Shown one piece after another: positions 53,180 through 62,929 of a stretch of DNA of 64,000 nucleotides (position 1 is the first letter of the stretch; every line of letters begins with the position of its first letter). Below the pieces are notes generated by a model. It ran no database searches and was not told the origin of the DNA. It saw only the letters and a list, made by a program, of their open reading frames with translations. The stretch is from Larkinella arboricola (GTDB lineage Bacteria; Bacteroidota; Bacteroidia; Cytophagales; Spirosomataceae): NCBI RefSeq assembly GCF_003259745.1, contig NZ_QLMC01000002.1, positions 980,272 through 1,044,271 of the forward strand. Reading direction: 5' to 3'. Position numbers and translations under genes: made by a program.

Positions 53180-54907
53180 ATGAAACGAATTCCTTTTATG
53201 GCTCCCATACTCCGGTGGACGGCGCTGTCACTGCTCCTGGTCGTCAGCAGTTGCACCAATCTGGACGAAGTTCTCTATGACCGGATTACGTCCGAAAACT
53301 TTTTACAAACCCGGGCCGACGTAACCCGGGACTTTCTGCGGGCGTTTGAACACTGCTACTGGAGTATTCAGGGCGGTAACACCTTCATGCTTCAGGAAAA
53401 CAGCAGCGACGAACTGATGACCATCAACCGCCAGGGCGACTGGTACGACGGCGGGCAGTTCCAGCGGGTTCACTACCACACCTGGACGCCCAACGACGGG
53501 TATACCAGCGACGCCTGGAATGCACTCTATCAGGGCGTTAACCTGGCTACCAATTCGCTGGAAGATTTGCAGGGCATTACCGACCCGGCCAAATTTGAAA
53601 TGACCCAGGCCGAACTGGACGGTATGATTGCCGAACTCCGGACGCTGCGGGCCTGGCTGAACATCCGTCTGCTGGACCTTTACCGCAACATTGTGCTGGT
53701 GACCCAAATAAAGGGCCAGAGCCAGGGCGGGCCGCAGGTACCACCCCAGGAGGCCGTGGCCTTCATTGAACAGGAGCTGAAAGACGCCCTGCCCAAACTG
53801 CCCACCCGCCAGAGTCTGGGCGAAAACGCCGTTGGCCGCTGGACCCAGGGTGGAGCAGCCGCTTTGCTCGTCCGGTTGTACCTTAACGCGAAAGTCTATA
53901 CGGGCACCGACCGGTTTGCGGACTGCGCGACCGTATGCCAGGATATTATTGCGGGCAAATACGGTAATTATGCCCTGGAAACACGCTGGGATGCGCCGTT
54001 TGATTACAACAACGCCAACTCGCCGGAAACCATTTTCGGATTTCCCGGCAGCTTCGGCTTAACCCACTGGCAGTACGACAGCGGTATGTACTGGTGGGCC
54101 ATGCCCATTCAGGCCCCCCGCTACTTCGGCTTTACCGACTGGGGCGACTCCAACCCGAAGTATGCCCTGCAACCGGGCCGGGATGTCGACAGCGTAGAGT
54201 ACAATTTTGCGCTGGGCAAGCCGTTCATAAAGTTCCAGAAATATGCGGATGATTACCGGGTTAAAAAGTATAAAAACCTGGGCAACAGCAAACGGGAAGG
54301 TATGTTTTTGTACGGTTATCTGCCCTATGTCAATTCGAGCGGCAGGGTGGATACCGTCCGGGGCAGCAAGGGCCCGTACGCGCTTTTCTTCCGGGATCAG
54401 GTCGGTATGTTCCTGGGGGCTAAGCCCGGCACCAAAATCGCCGACAAGGAATCGAACATGAACCACGGCGATCACAGCTCGGGCGTCTTTCCGGTTAAAT
54501 ACCCCTTCTACCCCAGCGACGATCCGAACAAGATTTCTTCGGCCTATGCCGAAATCCGGTTGGCGGAAATTTATTATTCACTGGCCGAGTGCCGATACCG
54601 GGCGGGCAACAAGGCTGCGGCTGCGGTGCTGCTCAACACAGTGCGGGCGCGAAACTACCCGGCGGGTTCGCCGAGTTTATACAAACCCGATGGCAGTCAG
54701 CTAACCGATCAGGAAATGCTCGATGAGTGGGGCCGCGAATTTCTGGTTGAAGGACGCCGACGGACCGACCTGATTCGCTGGGGCGTGTTCAATACCGGCC
54801 GGTGGTGGGACAAGGAACCCGATCCCGACGATCATACCGCCATTTTCCCCATCGGTCAGAACGTCCTGAATGTGTCTCCCCAACTCAAACAGAACCCCGG
54901 ATATTAA
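53180..54907 (+). CDS. SusD/RagB-family surface lipoprotein
   Basis: 575 residues; gap to SusC is only 14 bases. Lipobox in LVVSSC near residue 25. The N-terminal SusD-like half contains helical TPR-type segments (NAVGRWTQGGAAALLVRLYLNA), and the C-terminal RagB/SusD half ends with WGREFLVEGRRRTDLIRWG and YPNPIGQN-like final motif IFPIGQNVLNVSPQLKQNPGY, typical of the family. It caps the SusC barrel and binds the ligand at the surface. A strong terminator follows. Confidence 0.94.
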   Translation: MKRIPFMAPILRWTALSLLLVVSSCTNLDEVLYDRITSENFLQTRADVTRDFLRAFEHCYWSIQGGNTFMLQENSSDELMTINRQGDWYDGGQFQRVHYHTWTPNDGYTSDAWNALYQGVNLATNSLEDLQGITDPAKFEMTQAELDGMIAELRTLRAWLNIRLLDLYRNIVLVTQIKGQSQGGPQVPPQEAVAFIEQELKDALPKLPTRQSLGENAVGRWTQGGAAALLVRLYLNAKVYTGTDRFADCATVCQDIIAGKYGNYALETRWDAPFDYNNANSPETIFGFPGSFGLTHWQYDSGMYWWAMPIQAPRYFGFTDWGDSNPKYALQPGRDVDSVEYNFALGKPFIKFQKYADDYRVKKYKNLGNSKREGMFLYGYLPYVNSSGRVDTVRGSKGPYALFFRDQVGMFLGAKPGTKIADKESNMNHGDHSSGVFPVKYPFYPSDDPNKISSAYAEIRLAEIYYSLAECRYRAGNKAAAAVLLNTVRARNYPAGSPSLYKPDGSQLTDQEMLDEWGREFLVEGRRRTDLIRWGVFNTGRWWDKEPDPDDHTAIFPIGQNVLNVSPQLKQNPGY

Positions 54908-54943
54908 TTGGTTATTTGTAACCGGAAACCGGCCTTATCTGGT

Positions 54944-54988
54944 AAACAGCCGCCCTGAATAGCATTTTTCGGGGCGGCTGTTTTTATT
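54944..54988 (+). terminator. Terminator of the SusCD operon
   Basis: AAACAGCCGCCC (54944-54955) pairs perfectly with GGGCGGCTGTTT (54972-54983), followed by T-rich DNA. It lies 37 bases after the SusD stop and before the convergent PAS kinase gene. Confidence 0.85.
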
Positions 54989-55018
54989 TTTCAAACCCAC
55001 GAAAGCGTCCCTGACTTT

Positions 55019-57037
55019 TTATTCAGCCTGCGCAACGGGCATGGAGTTGGGTTCGGCAGGCAGGTAGACAATAAAGGTGCTGCCCACACCCGGCTTACTG
55101 ACCGCCGTAATGGCCCCGCCGTGGTTCATGACTACTTTCTCACAGATGGCCAGACCAATACCGGTTCCGGCATATTCACTCCGCCCGTGCAGCCGCTGGA
55201 AGACTTCAAAGATGCGCTCGGTGTATTTCTCCTCAAAGCCAATGCCGTTGTCTGACACATCGAACCGGTGATAAGCCGCAGCGGCCCGGGCTGGTTTTAC
55301 GGAAAGCGGAAGGTCTACCGAAGGCATCAGGTGCGTGGTCACCTGAATCACAGGGGTCACCTGGGCCCGGCGAAACTTAAGGGCATTACTGATCAGGTTT
55401 TGAAAAAGTTGCCGCAACTGCGAGGAATCGCCGTATACGGTTGGCAACGGTTCGACCTCCACAGTAGCCCCGGTTTCCTGAACGGTCAAATCAAGGTCCG
55501 TTAGCACCTGATTCACGACCTCCGTTAACGCGACAACACCGGCGGTATCCTTCCGGGTCGTAAGCCGTGAAAAAGCCAGCAAATCCCGGATGAGCGTCGA
55601 CATACGGCTGGCCGCTGACTGCATCCGCTCCAGGTAATCGGTTCCCTCTCCTAACCGCTCCGCATACTGTTCCTGCAAGAGTGTACTGAACGAAATAATT
55701 TTGCGCAGCGGCTCCTGAAGGTCATGGCTGGCGACATAGGCAAACTGCTGGAGGCTCTGATTGGAACGCAGCAGCAGTCGGTTGGTTTCGGCCAGATCAT
55801 CATTCGTTACGGCCAGTTCTTCGTTGATGGCGGCCAGTTCTTCGTTGGTCATTTTCAACTGCTCCGCCAGGATCCGTTGCTGATCGTAGCTTTCCCGCAG
55901 GGCTTTTTCAGCCGCTTTTCGTTCGGTCAGGTCGCGGGTTACTTTTGAAAAACCAATGAGTGTTCCGTCCGTATTATAAACCGCCGTAATCACGATATTC
56001 GCCCAGAACAGGCTGCCGTCTTTCCGAAGCCGCCAGCCTTCCTCTTCGTATTTACCAACTTCTATGGCGATTCTTAATTCGTTCGCTGGCTTATTGTTAA
56101 ACAGGTCTTCCTGGGTATAAAAAATCGAAAAGTATTTCCCGATGATTTCCTCGGCGTTGTACCCCTTTATTCGTCGGGCTCCTTCGTTCCAGCTAATGAT
56201 ACGCCCTTTATCATCCAGCATGAAAATTCCGTAATCCGTCACCTGCTCGACCAGGGAGCGATACCGTTCTTCGCTCAGGCGCAGTAACTCCTGAGCCTGT
56301 TTTCGTTCGGTCAGATCGCGGGTTACTTTCGAGAAACCAATGTGCTTATTCTCGCTGTTGAACAGGGCCGTAATCACCACATTGGCCCAGAAAACCGAGC
56401 CGTTCTTTTTGACCCGCCAGCCTTCTTCCTCATACTTGCCGGTTGCAATGGCAATTTTCAGTTCGCGTTCCGGCTTTCGGTCTTCGAGGTCTTCGAGGGT
56501 ATAGAACGTGGAAAAGTGTTTGCCAATAATTTCCCCGGAGCTGTACCCTTTCGTCCGTTGAGCGCCTTCGTTCCAGGTGGTTATATAGCCGTTGACATCC
56601 AGCAGAAAAATGGCATAATCCCGTACCCCTTCCACCATCAGCCGAAACCGTTCTTCGTTTTCCCGAAGCGCAAGCTCCCGCTGTTTTTTTTCCGACGTAT
56701 CCCGTAGCAGGCAATTATAACCCGTGAGCGTCTGTTGCCTGTCGTAAATGGGCGCCAGCGTCATTTCGGCCCAAAATGGGGTCTGGTCTTTTTTTAACTT
56801 CCACCCTTCGGTGATCAGTTTTCCATGTTTACGAACCTGGCTCAGTTCATACTCCGTCCTGATGGCATCATGCGCATTGGGGTAAAACCGGGTAAGCGGC
56901 TGGTTGATTAACTCGTCACTGGCGTACCCGGTAATCGTACTGGCCGCCGGGTTAGCGTAGGTGATATAACCATCGATATTGAGTATAAACAGGGCTTCAG
57001 GAATATTTTGAAGCAGTAATTCGAAATTCGGTAGCAT
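55019..57037 (-). CDS. Triple-PAS sensor histidine kinase (soluble)
   Basis: 672 residues, no membrane helix. Three PAS/PAC modules fill residues 1-125, 125-250 and 250-375. The second and third are close in sequence (both contain the EIIGK-F-S-FYT and GKYEEEGWR segments), showing an internal duplication. A coiled coil with repeated ELA/NEEL (375-440) leads to a HisKA with His in VASHDLQEPLRK, the phytochrome-like form, then an HATPase (N-box LISNALKFR, G-box GTGIGLAICEK). No receiver is fused or adjacent. It is convergent with SusD, so a link to it is not evident. Confidence 0.93.
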   Translation of the reverse strand: MLPNFELLLQNIPEALFILNIDGYITYANPAASTITGYASDELINQPLTRFYPNAHDAIRTEYELSQVRKHGKLITEGWKLKKDQTPFWAEMTLAPIYDRQQTLTGYNCLLRDTSEKKQRELALRENEERFRLMVEGVRDYAIFLLDVNGYITTWNEGAQRTKGYSSGEIIGKHFSTFYTLEDLEDRKPERELKIAIATGKYEEEGWRVKKNGSVFWANVVITALFNSENKHIGFSKVTRDLTERKQAQELLRLSEERYRSLVEQVTDYGIFMLDDKGRIISWNEGARRIKGYNAEEIIGKYFSIFYTQEDLFNNKPANELRIAIEVGKYEEEGWRLRKDGSLFWANIVITAVYNTDGTLIGFSKVTRDLTERKAAEKALRESYDQQRILAEQLKMTNEELAAINEELAVTNDDLAETNRLLLRSNQSLQQFAYVASHDLQEPLRKIISFSTLLQEQYAERLGEGTDYLERMQSAASRMSTLIRDLLAFSRLTTRKDTAGVVALTEVVNQVLTDLDLTVQETGATVEVEPLPTVYGDSSQLRQLFQNLISNALKFRRAQVTPVIQVTTHLMPSVDLPLSVKPARAAAAYHRFDVSDNGIGFEEKYTERIFEVFQRLHGRSEYAGTGIGLAICEKVVMNHGGAITAVSKPGVGSTFIVYLPAEPNSMPVAQAE

Positions 57038-57296
57038 GGTAAAAGCGAATACAACATGACTTTTACAGGGCCATGAAGGTAGTAAAAACTAAACAACGAA
57101 GCCCGGCATTCCTCTTCAGGAAGTCAACAATCCTTTTTTATGGTACCATCATGGGGGTACTTTTCTATGCTTTGAGTCCCATCCGCTCTGTCAAAACTAC
57201 CGCCATCCGCCCCCCAAACGCGGTTTCTTTACGGTAACGTTATAGGTTGAACGTAAGCTGAAAAAGCAGAGCCAGGGTCGGGTTTCGTCTTAAAAA

Positions 57297-57332
57297 AAAT
57301 GGATTTTGGCGCTTACAGACCAAAATCCATTT
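57297..57332 (-). terminator. Terminator of the malectin gene
   Basis: AAATGGATTTTGG (57297-57309) and CCAAAATCCATTT (57320-57332) pair perfectly with a 10-base loop. On the minus strand a run of eight Ts follows. Confidence 0.85.
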
Positions 57333-57378
57333 CATGATACCTTAAAAGCACGTTTCTAGTCCGTGCAATACCCCTCGG

Positions 57379-59571
57379 TTATGGGGCAACGATGACTTTT
57401 TCCGTGAGTGAATTGCCGCACTGACGAATGCGCAGTATATACAATCCCGTGGGCAAGTTCCCCAGTTGCAACTGTACCTGAGAATCAGAGGTGATTACCT
57501 GCTGAGGCTCTGACTCCGAAAGCCCCTGAACTACCGTAACCCGAAAATCGGAACAGGTTGTATTGATTCCGTCGATGGTTACCGTTCCCGGCGTAGGATT
57601 CGGATACGTCCGGACCACCGGCCCTCCTTCGGCGCTGGCCGGAGCCAAAGAATCGGCCAACCGGGCCGTCGAACCGGCGGGCAGGATTTCGATGGCACAG
57701 ACCTTAGCGTTGTTGACGCTACCGTTCAGAAACCGTACGTTCAGGGTGCCATCACTGACCGAGACACTAAAGCTCTCCTGGACGGCTTTCCAGGTCCCGC
57801 CCGCTTTGGCCACAATGTCATACTCGGTTAGCTTGCGCTGACCTTCGATGTCCACATGGAACTTGCGTTGGTTGACACCCGTAGCATAAATCTCAGCAAA
57901 GTGCAGAATGACCGTATACGTACCATTGGCAACGGGGAAGTTATACGAAAAATTGCCATACCGTTCGGTCTGGTAGAGTGCATCCTGGGTGGTGTTGGTG
58001 ATGTCGCCCGAACGTGAATAGGCGGTGCCTCCGCTGGCGTAGTTGTCGGCGCTGTAGGCTTTGCCGTCCGAGGTGGTGAAGCTATTGCCGCCCGCATTCG
58101 TGCGGTAGGGAATGGCAATACCCGACCCAGCCGGCACCACCTCAATGGCACAGACTTTGGCGTTGTTGACGCTCCCATTCAGAAACCGCACGTTGAGCGT
58201 ACCGTCACTGACGGCCACCGTAAAGCTCTCCTGAACGGCTTTCCAGGTCCCACCCGCTTTGGCCGTAATGTCATACTCGGTTAGCTTACGCTGACCTTCG
58301 ATGTCCACATGAAACTTGCGCTGGTTGACACCCGTGGCGTAAATCTCGGCAAAGTGCAGAATGACCGTATATGTACCGTTGCTGATGGGGAAATTGTAGG
58401 TAAAGTTACCATACCGTTCGGTCTGGTAGAGCGCATCCTGGGTGGTGTTGGTGATGTCGCCCGAACGCGAATAGGCGGTGCCTCCGCTGGCGTAGTTGTC
58501 AGCGCTGTAGGCTTTGCCGTCCGAGGTGGTGTAATTGCCGCCCCCGGCATTGATGCGGTAGGTCGTAGCCGGACTGCTTGGAGCGGCATTGACGCGCAGG
58601 GAAAAATCGTCACTGACCTGGCCTCCTTTGCCATCATTGGCCGTTACCCGAACGGTTAACGTGGCGGTGCCGGTGGGCACCCCGCTGAAGGTGCGGTTAG
58701 TGGCATTGAACGTTAGCCAGGAAGGCAGCGCAGCTCCGCTGGATAAGGTAGCCCGGTACGTCAGGGCGTCTGAGTTAGGATCACTAAACGTGTTGGTCGG
58801 GAAGGTGTAGTTAAACGCTTCGCCCACCGTTGCAGTACGATCCGGAATCGGTGTAGAGACCACCGGGGGCTGGTTGGTGGGTGTGCTGCCGGTGGTACAT
58901 TTGGTTTCGGCAGCCGCCTGAGCCGTTGAAGCGCTCACCGAGGAATGGAACATCACCATCCGGTCGAGCAAATGGGCCGCTGACCGGGCCGAGATCTGTA
59001 GCTTGTAGATGCCGGGGGTATCGAACTCAACCACAATCTGCATCGGATCGCGGTCACTAACCCAGGTTGTCCAGGCCCAGTCCCAGACACCGGCATTGAA
59101 ATAGACTTTAAACCAGCCATCGCCCCCGGCACCGTTGGGGTTGGGCGATTTTCCGGTTCCATACGGATAGACCTTGCGGGAACCTTTCTCGCCGTAGAAG
59201 TCACTGGCGTTGGGGAAGCGCAGCCAGGTGTCGTTGTGTTCGGTCAGCGAGTTGCCTTTACCTACCCGGTTGCGCCACTGAAAGATGTACTTTCCGGTTC
59301 GGTTGATTTTGACGGTAGTTTCGATCAGGCCCACGCCGGTTCTTGAAAAGTTTTCAGCCCCCGTCCATTCAATGTATCCGCTGCCGGTATAGCCGCCAAC
59401 AGCGGTTTTTTTCTGCCAGCCCGAAGGCAGGCCCAGATTCTCGGTTTCAATAACGACTATCCCGTTTTTTTCCTCATAAGGAGCCGGACACGTCGTCCCC
59501 TGTGCGATTACCGATGTCCCCGTTCGAAGGACCAGTAAACAGATTAGTAATAAGTAAAGAGCGTTTTTCAT
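57379..59571 (-). CDS. T9SS protein with carbohydrate-binding, cadherin-like and two malectin domains
   Basis: 730 residues with a signal peptide (1-23). A jelly-roll-like binding module occupies about 27-215 (IETENLGLPSGWQKKTAVGG). Then a cadherin/dystroglycan-type domain (235-325), two nearly identical malectin-like domains (about 335-485 and 488-635), and a T9SS type A sorting end (655-730, RTYPNPTPGTVTIDG to the C-terminus). Malectin domains bind di-glucose-type sugars. Exported and probably anchored on the surface. The two malectin copies are a 453-bp tandem duplication in DNA. First (downstream-most) of three same-strand secreted genes. Confidence 0.88.
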   Translation of the reverse strand: MKNALYLLLICLLVLRTGTSVIAQGTTCPAPYEEKNGIVVIETENLGLPSGWQKKTAVGGYTGSGYIEWTGAENFSRTGVGLIETTVKINRTGKYIFQWRNRVGKGNSLTEHNDTWLRFPNASDFYGEKGSRKVYPYGTGKSPNPNGAGGDGWFKVYFNAGVWDWAWTTWVSDRDPMQIVVEFDTPGIYKLQISARSAAHLLDRMVMFHSSVSASTAQAAAETKCTTGSTPTNQPPVVSTPIPDRTATVGEAFNYTFPTNTFSDPNSDALTYRATLSSGAALPSWLTFNATNRTFSGVPTGTATLTVRVTANDGKGGQVSDDFSLRVNAAPSSPATTYRINAGGGNYTTSDGKAYSADNYASGGTAYSRSGDITNTTQDALYQTERYGNFTYNFPISNGTYTVILHFAEIYATGVNQRKFHVDIEGQRKLTEYDITAKAGGTWKAVQESFTVAVSDGTLNVRFLNGSVNNAKVCAIEVVPAGSGIAIPYRTNAGGNSFTTSDGKAYSADNYASGGTAYSRSGDITNTTQDALYQTERYGNFSYNFPVANGTYTVILHFAEIYATGVNQRKFHVDIEGQRKLTEYDIVAKAGGTWKAVQESFSVSVSDGTLNVRFLNGSVNNAKVCAIEILPAGSTARLADSLAPASAEGGPVVRTYPNPTPGTVTIDGINTTCSDFRVTVVQGLSESEPQQVITSDSQVQLQLGNLPTGLYILRIRQCGNSLTEKVIVAP
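57680..58132 (-). repeat. 453-bp tandem repeat, copy A (malectin)
   Basis: It matches the adjacent 453 bases closely; for example the ATGGCACAGAC start at 57692 recurs at 58145, exactly 453 bases on. Boundaries are approximate. Confidence 0.8.
58133..58585 (-). repeat. 453-bp tandem repeat, copy B (malectin)
   Basis: Second malectin-encoding copy. A shared block also continues in related form into the neighbouring Kelch and partial genes upstream on the strand. Confidence 0.8.
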
Positions 59572-59696
59572 AAGAACTTAGCGTTTAACTTACCATTGTT
59601 GACATTTAACGGTACGACCATACATAATAAATCCGGAAAACTTTACTGTTTAAATCTGGTGTGGCAGGCTCCGGAGGGCTGCTACCCCGCCATTTC

Positions 59697-59727
59697 ACTT
59701 CCCCGCCGTACCTGTTGGCGGGGAAGT
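59697..59727. repeat. GC-rich perfect hairpin between two T9SS genes
   Basis: ACTTCCCCGCC (59697-59707) and GGCGGGGAAGT (59717-59727) with a 9-base loop. It stands 113 bases past the Kelch-malectin stop. No T-run follows on the minus strand, so termination is uncertain. Confidence 0.6.
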
Positions 59728-59839
59728 AACCGACCCTCTACCCGATTCAAGTAACTGGTATAGAATCAGGGCGTTGGACAAATTTCCCTACGTGGGATAT
59801 TTTTAACTACAAACCGTATTACGGGCCTGCTTGTTATAA

Positions 59840-62464
59840 TCATTCTGATTTTAGTACTTTCAGGGTCCGGCTTTGCTCCGGGGTACTGACCCGCAGGAAA
59901 AATAAACCCGCAGCCTGTCCGGTAACCGACAAACGGTGTTGCTCACGAATACCCGCTTTAGCGACTTCATGTTCGGCAACAACCTGTCCTTTTGCGTCGA
60001 TCAACTTAAACCGCAACGGCTGGCCCATTGCCCCCTGCACCTCAACGTCCAGGCCATCCTGCTGAATGGGATTACCCAGAATTTTAACCTGTAGGTCAGC
60101 CTTCCCGGTGGTTTCAGGATTCGCTACCGTTGCTGACAGCATTCGTGACGGACTGGCCAAAACCGTGGTCGGCACAATTTCAATGGCGCAGACCTTGGGA
60201 TTCTGCGATGATCCCGGCACGAAAGCTACTGTCAGAACGCCATCGTTGACGGTCACACCAACCGTTTCCTGCACGGCTTTCCAGGCCCCACCGGCTTTAG
60301 CCAGAATATCATACTCGGTCAGCTTGCGCTGGCCTTCGATATCCACATGAAATTTGCGGCTGATGGTTCCGTTGATCACCTTCGAATACGTCTCGGCAAA
60401 GTGCAGGATTACGTTGTAGGAACCATTGCTTACCGGGACATTGTAACTGAAGGTGCCATAGCGTTCGGTCTGATAGAGGGCATCATCGGCGGTGTTGTCA
60501 ATCTGTACGTTCCCCACCGTTGTCGTACTGCCGCCCGTGACGTACGTGTCTGCGGCAAACTGCCGACTGCCCGAAGCCAGAAAAGCCGCTCCCCCGGCGT
60601 TTAACCGGACACTTTCTGAAGAAGCCGGAGCCGGACCCATCACTTCAATGGCCGAAATTTTGGGCTGGTTGGCCGAGGCTGAAAAGTCAATGTTTAACAC
60701 CCCGTCACCGACCTCCACGGTATAGGTCTTGACCACTGCCCGCATGCTGCCCACATCGGCCAAAATGTCGTAGTTAGCCAGCTCGACAGGGCCACCCTCC
60801 AGGTTCACACTGAATACCCGCTGGCCTACACCACCTGCCCGACCGCCGGTAGCATCCCAATAAATCTCGGCAAAGTGCAGCTTCACCGTGTACTGACCCG
60901 GAACCGGAACCGGCATGGCAAACCCAAAACCACTCAGGTTGCTGGTGGCGCTGTACTCGGTCTGGTAGAGCACATCATCCTGCGTGTCGGCAATCTCCTT
61001 CACCTTGGAATTAGTGTAGGTTTTACCGCCAAAAAAATACTCACTGCCGCTCCAGGACACCCCGTTACTGGTTACCGCCGGACCGCCCGCATTGATGCGC
61101 GCCAGCAGCGTGGGCGCCCCTGAACCGCCCTCCACCGTCAGGCGGACCTCCACACTGGCCGGACTGTAACCGGCTGCCGTTGCCGTCAGGGTGTAGCTGT
61201 AATTACCCGCCGGTAAACCCGCGGCATTCAGCGTCAGTTCCACCGGTGCACCAGCCTCATCGGTGGTACCGGAAGCCGTCTTGACCTTTAGCCAGCCCGG
61301 TAAGGAGGCCGTGTTGATGGTGTAAGTGGCCTGATCGGAGAAGGTTCCTAACAGGGCCTTTACCGTAACCTGCTGACCAGCCGCGGCCGAAGCCGTCAAC
61401 TGATTAGGCCAGAAATCAAGCTGCGTGTTTTTGCTGCGGGTGATGCTCTTGATCCAGGCGGCTTCCTGGCTTTGCTGACTGCCCGGTGCCCCGCCGTGTG
61501 AGACAATGTAGTAGTTATCGATCACCTTCGCCGAAGGCGCAATCAGGGCCGTGGGCATCTGGTCGATGATCGTCCAGTTGTTGGTAGCCGGATCGTATTG
61601 CAGGATATTCTGCCCATTGCGTTCTCCACCGGTGACCAGAATCTTACCATCCAGCGCAAAGCTGCCCGGCTCAATGTGGGAGTTGGCATAGGGCAGATCC
61701 TTTTTCTGGGTCCAGGTGTTGGTGGCGGGGTCATACGCATGCACCATTTTCTGATCCTGACCGCCCCCACAGTCGTGGCCGTACTGCCCACCAATGGCGT
61801 AGATCTGACCGCCCACCGTAACAGTACCGAAGTGGTTGCGGGGTATGGGAAGGGGAGCCAGCCCCGTCTGCCAGCCTAGCGCAGGCTGGTCGAGGTCGTA
61901 GACGAAATGATCGGCCCTGTCGTCGTTGCAGACGGCCGGACCAAAGCCGCCAAAGAAGTGCAGCCGACGGCCCAGACGCACCAGTCCACCAGCCGCCCGG
62001 GGTGCGGGCAGACGCGGCCCTTCGGCCCAGGTGTTGGTTGTCAGGTTGTAGAGCCAGACCTTATCGGTAACCGGCCCCGGGTTGTCACCGACGCGTCCGC
62101 CGGCCAGCCAGACGATGTTGTCGACCAGGGCAATACCGTTATGAGTGAGGGCCTGGGGTTTGCCCTGGGCATCGAGGGGCATGGGGGCAATGTAGGTCCA
62201 GGTGTTGGTGGCCGGGTCGTAGACTTCGTTGGAGTTGTTGATGTCGAGTTTCGGATTGAGTCCGGCAAAGACGTAGATTTTTTTGTTGTAGACAATGCTG
62301 GGAGCCTCAACGCGTTTGTTCTGACCGGGGGTCCGGGGTGTCCAGACCGGGTAGAAAGGGTCCTGGAGGGCCGGAGCGGCCTGGAGGGCAAAACCCGACC
62401 AGAGGTTGAGCAAAATCAGCAGGCAGGAAAGGTAGACAGATAAACGTAAACGTAGTAGGTTCAT
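59840..62464 (-). CDS. T9SS protein with Kelch propeller and two malectin-like domains
   Basis: 874 residues from ATG 62464, which gives the signal peptide MNLLRLRLSVYLSCLLILL; the 21-codon extension is discarded. Kelch-type repeats fill about 30-345 (repeated YDPATNTW and IYAIGGQYG). A beta domain at about 350-460 is followed by two malectin-like domains (about 470-615 and 620-775) and a T9SS type A sorting end (790-874). A Kelch domain plus malectins suggests carbohydrate binding at the surface. Its second malectin domain resembles those of the adjacent malectin gene, including FHVDIEGQRKLTEYDI. Confidence 0.88.
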   Translation of the reverse strand: MNLLRLRLSVYLSCLLILLNLWSGFALQAAPALQDPFYPVWTPRTPGQNKRVEAPSIVYNKKIYVFAGLNPKLDINNSNEVYDPATNTWTYIAPMPLDAQGKPQALTHNGIALVDNIVWLAGGRVGDNPGPVTDKVWLYNLTTNTWAEGPRLPAPRAAGGLVRLGRRLHFFGGFGPAVCNDDRADHFVYDLDQPALGWQTGLAPLPIPRNHFGTVTVGGQIYAIGGQYGHDCGGGQDQKMVHAYDPATNTWTQKKDLPYANSHIEPGSFALDGKILVTGGERNGQNILQYDPATNNWTIIDQMPTALIAPSAKVIDNYYIVSHGGAPGSQQSQEAAWIKSITRSKNTQLDFWPNQLTASAAAGQQVTVKALLGTFSDQATYTINTASLPGWLKVKTASGTTDEAGAPVELTLNAAGLPAGNYSYTLTATAAGYSPASVEVRLTVEGGSGAPTLLARINAGGPAVTSNGVSWSGSEYFFGGKTYTNSKVKEIADTQDDVLYQTEYSATSNLSGFGFAMPVPVPGQYTVKLHFAEIYWDATGGRAGGVGQRVFSVNLEGGPVELANYDILADVGSMRAVVKTYTVEVGDGVLNIDFSASANQPKISAIEVMGPAPASSESVRLNAGGAAFLASGSRQFAADTYVTGGSTTTVGNVQIDNTADDALYQTERYGTFSYNVPVSNGSYNVILHFAETYSKVINGTISRKFHVDIEGQRKLTEYDILAKAGGAWKAVQETVGVTVNDGVLTVAFVPGSSQNPKVCAIEIVPTTVLASPSRMLSATVANPETTGKADLQVKILGNPIQQDGLDVEVQGAMGQPLRFKLIDAKGQVVAEHEVAKAGIREQHRLSVTGQAAGLFFLRVSTPEQSRTLKVLKSE

Positions 62465-62891
62465 ATACTCGGGAAAAAAGTTAAAAATGCTTCGGAACGA
62501 TAGGATATACAGCGACGTGCATAGCATCCTTTGTGCTATACGTAAGCCGCTCTTTCGTTCCTGACTGTGTATTATGTGTATTACAAAAGATAAGAAAAGG
62601 CATTTTTCTGTACTTGATTTTTTAGTAGACCGGAATGGCCTTTAACGATTAGAGACTGGCAGCTAACGGCTGTGCGATCAACTAGGAGGTTACATAAGTA
62701 GCCAGATCGAATTAAAACAGCAGGTAAAGCGGCTTCCGGAAAAGCCTGCACCAAATTAAAAAGAGATTAAAAAATACAAGCTTTTGCGCCCATACGAATT
62801 TGTAAATATTATTGTACGGACCTTCATATGTATACGTGGCTGGGTACAACGCAAAGCCTACCGGAGCAGCATAAACTACCCGGTAGTAATA
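62465..62891. other. Intergenic region between the partial T9SS gene and the Kelch gene
   Basis: About 430 bases with no supported gene. A 60-codon minus-strand frame (62712-62894) has no motif. It contains the probable Kelch gene promoter, but no TAnnTTTG match was found on the minus strand. Confidence 0.4.
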
Positions 62892-62929
62892 CAAAAATCC
62901 CTCCTGCTGCTCGGCAGGAGGGATTTTTG
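62892..62929 (-). terminator. Terminator of the partial malectin gene
   Basis: A perfect 16-bp inverted repeat (62892-62907 and 62914-62929) with a 6-base loop, and five Ts in the arm on the minus strand. It begins at the base after the stop codon. Confidence 0.88.
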
